Shown here: positions 42,600-50,400 of the stretch, one piece after another
Position numbering within the stretch: position 1 is the first letter of the stretch
How the letters are laid out: every line of letters begins with the position of its first letter
From: 3107 sp001483205
Lineage (GTDB): Bacteria > Pseudomonadota > Alphaproteobacteria > Rhodobacterales > Rhodobacteraceae
Length of the DNA: 64,000 nucleotides
Assembly: GCA_964291375.2 (NCBI GenBank)
Contig: OZ219809.1
Coordinates: forward strand, 1,736,001-1,800,000
Direction: 5' to 3'
Translations under genes and position numbers: made by a program
The notes under the pieces: generated by a model
What the model was told of the DNA's origin: nothing
Databases searched by the model: none
Seen by the model: only the letters and a program-made list of their open reading frames with translations

Positions 42600-43343
42600 A
42601 TGACGAAAGACAAACAAACGCTGAGCCTTGCGGTGCTGATCGACGCCGACAACGCCCATGCGCGCCATGCGCAGGCGATCTTCGATGAAATTGTCAAGCT
42701 GGGTAAGGCCAATGTGCGCCGCATCTACGGGGATTTCTCAGGCGAGCGTCTGTCCTCATGGGATGGCGCCATCAAATCTCTGGCGATCCTGCAACACCAG
42801 CAGCGCAACAACACCACCGGCAAGAACGCCGCCGACATCGCGTTGGTGATTGACGCCATGGATCTGATGCACAAGGGCCACCTTGACGGGGTTTGTCTGG
42901 TCAGTTCCGATTCAGACTTTACCCGGCTTGCGCAGCGGCTGCGGGAGGAAGGGCTTGTCGTCTACGGCATTGGCAAACGCAAGACACCGGAGGCTTTCCG
43001 TAAAGCCTGCACCCGCTTCATCTATGTCGAGAACCTGGAGAGTGAGGAGACTGTTGCCGAAAAAGATGATAGCGGGACGGCGGCGGTGAAAAAGGAACCA
43101 CCGTCGAAAGCGGTGAAGCTGATTGCCAATGCGATTGAGAGCGCAGATGATGACGGTGACGGCTGGGCGCATCTCGGCACAGTGGGCAGCCGTATTCTCG
43201 CCGCCGCTCCGGATTTCGACCATCGCACATACGGTTGCCGCAATCTGAGCACGCTGGTCGAGGAATCCGGCGGTTTCGAGGTTCGCAAGGGACCGGGTAA
43301 TGTTGTTCATATCCGCCGCAAGACCACAGGGCGCAAGGCATAA
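42600..43343 (+). CDS. NYN domain RNase-like protein with C-terminal LOTUS/OST-HTH domain
   Basis: The ATG at 42600 has GGGAGGGGCA upstream and gives 247 residues. The NYN (PIN-like) nuclease domain has its Asp cluster in AVLIDADNAHARH, ADIALVIDAMDLM and CLVSSDSDFTRLA. The C-terminal ~70 residues (VKLIANAIESADDDGDGWAH, LGTVGSRIL, NLSTLVEESGGFEVRK) form an OST-HTH/LOTUS domain, which binds RNA. The combination is widespread in bacteria and poorly understood, with a role in RNA turnover suspected. It converges with the adhesin gene, leaving a 128-base gap. Confidence 0.9.
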   Translation: MTKDKQTLSLAVLIDADNAHARHAQAIFDEIVKLGKANVRRIYGDFSGERLSSWDGAIKSLAILQHQQRNNTTGKNAADIALVIDAMDLMHKGHLDGVCLVSSDSDFTRLAQRLREEGLVVYGIGKRKTPEAFRKACTRFIYVENLESEETVAEKDDSGTAAVKKEPPSKAVKLIANAIESADDDGDGWAHLGTVGSRILAAAPDFDHRTYGCRNLSTLVEESGGFEVRKGPGNVVHIRRKTTGRKA

Positions 43344-43471
43344 GCGCAACATCCCCCGGCCCGTGCCACAGGGTCAGGCCAAAAACCGTTGATCAGGGTG
43401 TCCGCTTGTTCTGTGGTTTATGCCTCTGATGATCACAGATCAGCAAACCATTACACGGCATATCTGACCGT

Positions 43472-46400
43472 TTAGAACCTGAAGTTGATGGAGACGCCTG
43501 CGGTGTAGATCTGCTGATCCCCGGACAGGCCGATACCGTCGGCGGCCCCGAAAAACTCGGCGCTGAGGCCGCCGTCGAGGTCATAGCGCAGCCGGGCGTC
43601 AAGCGAGGCAGAGAGGTCAGAAACCTGATCACCATCGCCGTCCAGATTGTGCCAGTCCCAGTTCACCCGCGCCCGTCCGGTAAACACACCCTCGGGTAGC
43701 ACCCAGGTCAGCCTCGGCCCAACCCCGAAACGGGTCAGGCGCAGGGTCTCCGCTGCGCCCGGCGCGCCTTTGCTGTCGGTGAACGCGCCCAGCTTCTCCC
43801 GCGCATGAAGCACACCCATCTGCGGCCTGACCACAACTGCCCCATCGTGCCAACTCACACCACCTGTCAGGTCCGCGCGGATGGTAAAGCGCTCGGTGTC
43901 GTATTTCGCCGTCACCCGGTTATCGCCCTCGCCCATGGACACTTCCGGCCTGCCGAAACCATAGGACAGCGCCCCGTCGAGGATCAGCGCATCGCTCAAA
44001 TAGGTCGCGCCATAGACGCCGAGAATAGAGATTTGCGACCGGAACCGCCCGCTGCTGTCATCAAGCCGCAGGGTCGCGCCTTCATGGCCGAACATCCCGC
44101 CGATGACATACCGCCCGTCCGGGGCGCGCCAGTCAACACCAAGATAGAGGTCATATATATCGCCGTTGCCCGGCCCATCGAACCGGCCATAGAACAGGCG
44201 GCTCCAGCCCGACCAACCGCTGTCCTGCGCCCCTTCACCGGTCCAGCTCGCATCCAGCTTGTGACTGCGGGCACTTAATTGTGCATTGACGGTGGTCGGC
44301 GGAGCCTCCCCCTGCAACCGCCCGAGCGCCGCCCCCGAACTCACCGAGGCGAAACGGTCAACATGGCGGCGCAACATAATCGCTGCCATTGTATTGCGCG
44401 GCGTTTCCAAAGTGCTCTCCGGCGGCACATCAGTCACCGTTACTGTCACCTCGCTGGCCTGAACCCCGGTGCCGGAATGGGTGAGGGTCACTGTTTCATC
44501 CGCGTCGTCGTCATCGGCAACGCCGGTCACGGTCACCGGTTTTGCCTCCCAGTCCGTGGGCGTGAAGGTCAGTGAGGCGGGCGAGACTGTCACCGCGCCC
44601 TCATCCCCGCTTTCGATGGTCACCGTCACATTCACCACCGGGGCGACGGCAAGCGCCACGGTGTAGGTCGCCTGCCCGCCCTCGGCCACCGTCACCGGCG
44701 CACCCGAAAACACCAACCCGATTGGCTGTATCGTAATGGTGAAGGCGTCGCTGATACCGCCGCCGCTGCCGTCAAATGCTGTCACCGTCACCTCCACCGT
44801 TCCCTCCATATCGGGCACACCGGTGAAGACCCGCGACGCCGGATCAAAGCTGAGCCAGCCCGGCCCCTTCGCCGTATATGTCAGCGTGGTGGTTTCCTGG
44901 TCTGTGAACGTACCCACCGGGACGGTATAGCTGAACGTCTGTGCGACCATCGCCGTCTGATCCGGGATCGGGATTGCCACCACCGGCGGGGTATTGTTCG
45001 GAATCGTGAACACGTCCGAGATTGCCTCTGCACCCGTGTCGGTCACCAGCACCACCCGAACCTTGTCGCCGAAATCAACATACGGCGCACTTGCCGAGCC
45101 ATCACCGACATAGCTGCTAAACGGCGTGGTTGCCGTCTTGTAATCGGTCCACGTGCCGCTGACCTCTTTCTGGAATTTCCAGGTTTCGATGTTCACCACA
45201 TCGGGCTGATCCGGCAAATCCCACGTAACCGTTGCCTTGTCGGTCTGGTCATAGACCGAGACCAGCAGAGTCTCCGCCGCCAGAGGCTCCCAAATCCGGA
45301 TCGTCGCCTTTATAATATACCTATCAGCAAGAGGGCCATCGCGACGGCCGATTTCGACCGCATCCTGGAATCTCAGCGAGTTGCCATCGACCCTGACCTC
45401 TACTTCTTCCATTCTCATTCCGTCCGTCACCGCGTCGACATCCGCCCTCAGCGTCGTCGCCTGTGTGGCCGGACCTGGCGGGTACATGACAGGCAGTGCA
45501 GTCGTGCTGGTATCATCCACGAACACCAAATCATTGGTGTTGTCGAGCCGCCATGTTAATGTGTACTGAAAAAAGACGTCTGCCGACCGCGAGACTATGA
45601 CATCCACCGTGTCACCCTCGGCCACATCATAGACCTCGGGCATCAGCGTTATTATACTTGTATCACTGTCCACAATATTGATACGCGAGCGTTCATTGCT
45701 CAGCGTCACATCCTCGATGGCGAAAACGGGTGCGCTGCCGCCTTCCCACTCCAGCGTCAGGTTTACCTGCTCAGTCTGACGTTCAACACTATTGTCTTGG
45801 GTAATCCTCACCGTGACATCGACACTACTCTGGCCCGCCGGGATGGTCACGGGGGAATTCACCACCGTGTAGTCATCCGCGTCTGTCGTGTGGTCACTTG
45901 TCACCACCCGCAGCGTCACATTCTGACGAAGTGTCGCCGGATTGCCGTCGCCGTCCTTGATTTCGACCGTCACGGTCAGGTCGCCATCGCTCTCTCTCGT
46001 GTCATATTCGCGCGCGGAAAAATCAATCTCCCGCACCGGGCGACTCACCGCGTCGGCGGTGGCAACGGTGAGTTCCTCAGGATTGCTTGCATCATCGGTA
46101 AAGCTCACCTTCACCGCGATATATTTGCCGTTATCATCGCCAACCAGCGTATAGGTGCTGTCGGTGCCCACTTCCACCGAGGTCGTCCCCGTATCATCAT
46201 CCCAGCGCATCCACTGATAGCTGTAGACCGACGTGGTCAGCCCGTCCGAATCCGCAATCCCCGAGACATCCGCCTCCAGCGTCTCGCCCACCTCTGCAAC
46301 GCCGTTTATCACCAGCCCGGTCGCAGGGCTGTTGTCCTGCATCAGGCTGACCGACACCTTGTCGCCGATATTGCTACCTTCCCAGTTGAGGAGCTTTGAC

Positions 46401-47290
46401 ATTGGTATATCAGCCCTGTTCCATCGGTAGGTATGTGTCGCCGCATCAAAGCTGCTACGGTCATTGAGATTGAACCTGAAGGTGGCGCCGCCGACCTGCA
46501 AGATCCAGCTATCCGCAGCGGTGCCCGGATTGGCACCGAACGAAAGTTCCAGGTGGCTGTTATCGAGGTCAGTGCGAAGCATATCGATCGTGTAGGTGGT
46601 GATGTCGCGGGTGAACGTCGTATCGGACAGGCTGCCGTCCCTGGTTTCGCCGCTTGCGTTTAACCCATACCAGGTATATTCCACCATTGATTCTGTTACT
46701 ATCCGTACCCCCACCCTCAGGCACGCCGTCCAGAAGGCATCGGCGGGCTGCCCCGACGGGCAGGCGGGCGCGTTATTGGTCACCGCCTGATTGGTGAACG
46801 TCGCCACCTCTTCATTCGCGGCATTCTTCAGCGGGTCATTCGACGAGCCGGGGTTGGTGTAGTCGATTGTCACACTCGTCTGGCTGTTATCCAGCGCCGT
46901 CGCAAGGGTCAGCGTCACCACCGCGCCGGAGATACTGACTTTTTTCGGGGTGTCCTCAGCCGTCCCGCCGACCTTCACCGTGAAAGCACTTGCCGCCGGA
47001 ACCGAAGTCGTGTCCAGCGCCTCACTAAAGGTGATCGCCAGCTCTTTCGGGGCCGTCACAGCCACCACCGCACTGTTCACCGTCGGCGCGACGGCGGCGG
47101 CAGGGGTGCCGAGGCCGAGGGCCAGCATCAGGGCAAGCGCGAGCCGGATGAACAGCCGGGCAACAGGCCCCGCCGGGGGTTCCGCCACGCACGGGCTGTG
47201 GCAAGGGATTTCGGGAAGCCCGTGCCATCCGCGCGACACATCCTGCGGCTCCCGGCTGATTATAGCACCTTTCAGTGATGTCAATGCCAT
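43472..47290 (-). CDS. Large modular adhesin with C-terminal outer-membrane beta-barrel
   Basis: From the ATG at 47290, whose AGGGAGAGATGTGAA is an excellent ribosome binding site, this is 1272 residues. A ~44-residue N-terminal extension precedes a hydrophobic export signal (LFIRLALALMLALGLG then AAA). The surface part holds SwmB-like modules (ITFSEALDTTSVPAASAF), a Cys-pair module (NNAPACPSG...WTACLRVGV), Calx-beta repeats (VAEGDTVDVIVS), a cadherin-like module and a terminal repeat (FTPTDWEAKPVTVTGV). The last ~260 residues form an autotransporter-like barrel ending SINFRF, with C-terminal Phe. It is a paralogue of the gene upstream. Confidence 0.82.
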   Translation of the reverse strand: MALTSLKGAIISREPQDVSRGWHGLPEIPCHSPCVAEPPAGPVARLFIRLALALMLALGLGTPAAAVAPTVNSAVVAVTAPKELAITFSEALDTTSVPAASAFTVKVGGTAEDTPKKVSISGAVVTLTLATALDNSQTSVTIDYTNPGSSNDPLKNAANEEVATFTNQAVTNNAPACPSGQPADAFWTACLRVGVRIVTESMVEYTWYGLNASGETRDGSLSDTTFTRDITTYTIDMLRTDLDNSHLELSFGANPGTAADSWILQVGGATFRFNLNDRSSFDAATHTYRWNRADIPMSKLLNWEGSNIGDKVSVSLMQDNSPATGLVINGVAEVGETLEADVSGIADSDGLTTSVYSYQWMRWDDDTGTTSVEVGTDSTYTLVGDDNGKYIAVKVSFTDDASNPEELTVATADAVSRPVREIDFSAREYDTRESDGDLTVTVEIKDGDGNPATLRQNVTLRVVTSDHTTDADDYTVVNSPVTIPAGQSSVDVTVRITQDNSVERQTEQVNLTLEWEGGSAPVFAIEDVTLSNERSRINIVDSDTSIITLMPEVYDVAEGDTVDVIVSRSADVFFQYTLTWRLDNTNDLVFVDDTSTTALPVMYPPGPATQATTLRADVDAVTDGMRMEEVEVRVDGNSLRFQDAVEIGRRDGPLADRYIIKATIRIWEPLAAETLLVSVYDQTDKATVTWDLPDQPDVVNIETWKFQKEVSGTWTDYKTATTPFSSYVGDGSASAPYVDFGDKVRVVLVTDTGAEAISDVFTIPNNTPPVVAIPIPDQTAMVAQTFSYTVPVGTFTDQETTTLTYTAKGPGWLSFDPASRVFTGVPDMEGTVEVTVTAFDGSGGGISDAFTITIQPIGLVFSGAPVTVAEGGQATYTVALAVAPVVNVTVTIESGDEGAVTVSPASLTFTPTDWEAKPVTVTGVADDDDADETVTLTHSGTGVQASEVTVTVTDVPPESTLETPRNTMAAIMLRRHVDRFASVSSGAALGRLQGEAPPTTVNAQLSARSHKLDASWTGEGAQDSGWSGWSRLFYGRFDGPGNGDIYDLYLGVDWRAPDGRYVIGGMFGHEGATLRLDDSSGRFRSQISILGVYGATYLSDALILDGALSYGFGRPEVSMGEGDNRVTAKYDTERFTIRADLTGGVSWHDGAVVVRPQMGVLHAREKLGAFTDSKGAPGAAETLRLTRFGVGPRLTWVLPEGVFTGRARVNWDWHNLDGDGDQVSDLSASLDARLRYDLDGGLSAEFFGAADGIGLSGDQQIYTAGVSINFRF
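47259..47267 (-). promoter_or_regulatory. Extended -10-like sequence TGCTATAAT, adhesin 1
   Basis: On the minus strand TGCTATAAT is a perfect extended -10 element, and the same GGTGCTATAATCAGCCGGGAGCC block occurs at the paralogue. It lies inside the predicted coding start (residues GAIIS), so it is either coding sequence by chance or a promoter, in which case translation would have to begin further downstream. Confidence 0.25.
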
Positions 47291-47315
47291 TTCACATCTC
47301 TCCCTGCCATCGGAA

Positions 47316-47346
47316 CACAACCCTGACTTAGAGAGCACAACCCTGA
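47316..47346 (-). promoter_or_regulatory. Direct repeats TCAGGGTTGTG upstream of adhesin 1
   Basis: On the minus strand TCAGGGTTGTG occurs at 47316-47326 and again at 47336-47346, exactly 20 bases apart. A shorter TCAGGGTTG lies at 47372-47380, and one copy lies at the same relative position before the giant paralogue (63218-63228). Repeats two helical turns apart suggest a regulator-binding site, or RNA structure in the leader. Confidence 0.45.
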
Positions 47347-47469
47347 TACAGGATTGTCGCCCGCTTTTTTCCAACCCTGACTGAAAAGCCGGTCGGATGT
47401 CAATACCCGAATGTGCCGGTCAGCGGTTTCTTGGTCTGAACATGGGGCGGGCGCGTCTGTCATCGGGCA

Positions 47470-50400
47470 TCAGAACCTGAAGTTGAGGGAGACGCCGGCG
47501 GAGTAGGTTTGTTGGTCCCCGGACAGGCCAATGCCGTCAGCGGCCCCGAAGAACTCGGCGCTGAGGCCGCCGTCAAGGTCATAGCGCAGCCGGGCATCCA
47601 GCGAAGCGGAGAGGTCAGAGGCCTGTTCATTGTCCAGATTGTGCCGGTCCCAATTCAGCCGTGCCCGCCCGGTGAAGGTGCCCCGTGGCAGCATCCATGT
47701 CAGCCGGGGGCCGATGCCGAGCCGGGTCAGCCGCAGGGTTTCCGCCGTCCCCACCACGCCTGCGCTGTCGGCGAATGCGCCCAGCTTCTCCTGCACATGC
47801 AGGACACCGAGTTGGGGCTCGATGACCATTGCACCGTCGCGCCAGCTTAGGCCGCCGGTCAGGTCGGCCCGCAGGGTCAGGCGCCGGGTATCATATTTCG
47901 CCGTCACCCCGCCCTGCGACAGCTCCGGCCTGCCGAACCCATAGGCCAATGCCCCGTCAAGGATCAGCGTCTCGCTCAGATAGGTCGCCCCGTAAAGGCC
48001 GACCTGCGTGATCCGCGACCGGAACCGCCCGCCGCCATCATCGAGCCGCAGGTTCGCGCCCTCATGTCCGAGCATCCCGCCGATGACATAGCGGCCATCG
48101 GGCGCGCGCCAGTCAACGCCGAGATAGAGGTCGTAAACCGCACCGTCCCCCGGCCCCTCGACCCAGCCGTAGAACAGGCGGCTCCATCCGGCCCAACCGC
48201 TGCCTTTTGCCCCCTCGCCGGTCCAGCTTGCATCCAGCTTATGGTTGCGGGCGCTGATCTGCGCATTGACGGTGGTCGGCGGGGCCAGCCCCTGCAACCG
48301 CCCGAGCGCCGCCCCCGAACTGACCGAAGCAAAGCGGTCAGCGTAGCGGCGCAACAGGGTCGTGGCCTCTTCCTTGCGCGGCGCTTCCAGATCGCTCTGG
48401 GGCGGCACATCAGTCACCGTCACCGAGACCGTTCCCGTCGTCACCCCGTCCCCGGAATGGGTGATGGTCACCGTCCTGTCATCATCCTCAACACCATCAT
48501 CAACGCCGGTCACCGTCACCGTCTTCGCCCCCCAGTCCGTAGGCGTGAAGGTCAGCGAGGCGGGCGAGACCGTCGCCGCGCCGGTATCCCCGCTCAGGGT
48601 CAGGCTCACCGTCACATCCGCCACCGGTGCGGCGTCAAGCGCCACGGTATAGCGCGCCTGCCTGCCCTCGGTCACCGTCACGGTTTCCGGCGTGAACACC
48701 AGCGCCGAAGGGGGGATGTCGCTCACCGTCACCGAGACCGTTCCCGTCGTCACCCCGGTGCCGGAATGGGTGATGGTCACCGCCCTGTCATCATCCTCAA
48801 CACCATCGTCAACGCCGGTCACAGTCACCGTCTTCGCCCCCCAGTCCGTGGGCGTGAAGGTCAGTGAGGCGGGCGAGATCGTCGCCGCGCCGGTATCCCC
48901 GCTCAGGGTCAGGCTCACCGTCACATCCGCCACCGGTGCGGCGTCAAGCGCCACGGTATAAGTCGCCTGCCTGCCCTCGGTTACACTCACCGGCGCACCC
49001 GTGAACACCAGAGCCGCAGGGGGAGTGCTGACCACAGTCTGGTCGGTGAAACTCTGCGACCTCATTGCCCTCCTCACTGCGGTGTCCCGGAGCGGGCTGT
49101 TCGACGTGCCGGGGTTGGTGTAGTCCACCGTCACACTCGTCTGCGCCGCATAAACCTCCGTCGCAAGGGTCAGCCTGACCTTCGTCGCGTCCGTGCTGTC
49201 AAAGGCGACCGCCGTCACCCCCGGCCCGGCGCTGCCGTCAACCTTGACCGCAAACGCCGTGGCCGCCGGAACCGACCCCGTATCCAGCGCCCGGTCAAAT
49301 ATCAGCACCACCTCATCCGGCTGCACCGCAGCCACATACGCGCGCGCCACCACCGGCAGGGTGTCGCCGTCGTCTTCAATCGTCACCGGGAACACAGTAT
49401 CAGCCAGCGTCACGACATTTTGGGTGAAGACGGGGGCGCCGCCCTCCCACGCCAGTTGCAGCCGGAAATCCTCGGCGCTTTCGGCCAGTTCGTCATCAAG
49501 CGTCACCACCGTAACATCGGCGCTCATGTCGCCCATGTCGATGGTCACCGCCTCATTCACCTCTACGAAATCCACCCCCGCATTCGCATTGCCCCCGCTG
49601 ATCGAGGTCAGCCGCAGCGTCACATCCTTCTCCAGCGTCGCAAGGGCACCGTTGTCGTCCCGGATTTCGACCGTCACGGTCAGGTTATTGCCCTCCTCCA
49701 CCGTATAGCTGCCTTGCGACAGGCTGATATTGCGCGCCGGAAGGCTTGACACCGTATTGGCCGTGACGGCGGTGAGCTCCTCGCTATTGCTTGCATCATC
49801 GTCGAAACTCACCGTCACCGCGATATACTGGCCCGCATCGGCGATAACCGGCGTGTAGGTCGAACTGTCGGTGCCCACATCCACCGAGGTCGTCCCCGTC
49901 TGATCATCCCAGCGCTTCCACTGATAAGTGTAGCTTGGGCTGGTAAGCCCGTTCGCATCACTAATCCCCGAGACATCCGCCGTCAGCGTCTGGCCCACAG
50001 ACGGAGTGCCCGTCATCACCAGCCCGGTCGCCGGGGCGTTCAGGCCGCCGTCCACCTGATGGTCGCTCTGGGTGCCAAGCTGCGCGTGGGTTATGTCCGC
50101 GTTATTGCTGTGGGCGACGCTCTGAATCGTGCCACTGTTCAGCTTCAGCGCATCCGCCTCGATCCAGATGCCGTTGTTGTCCCTGTCCGCCGCCACAACC
50201 GTGTATCCGAACACCAGCGCGTTTGTGTCGGACATTCTCAAAAACTCCGCGCGCCTCGTTACTGCCGGGTCGGGACCGCCCACTCTGATCTCAAAATACG
50301 GAGCGCCGCCGCTCGTGTTCACCGTCACCGCCTCATCAAACGTCACCGTGACCTCAATCACCTCACCCGGCCCGTAGGTGTCCGCCGTCCCGGAGTTCGG

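Noticed and set aside
47279..47284. TTGACA as a -35 box paired with TATAAT in the adhesin leader
   Set aside because: The spacing is 14 bases in one paralogue and 26 in the other, neither near 17, and the sequence encodes the shared MALTS start.
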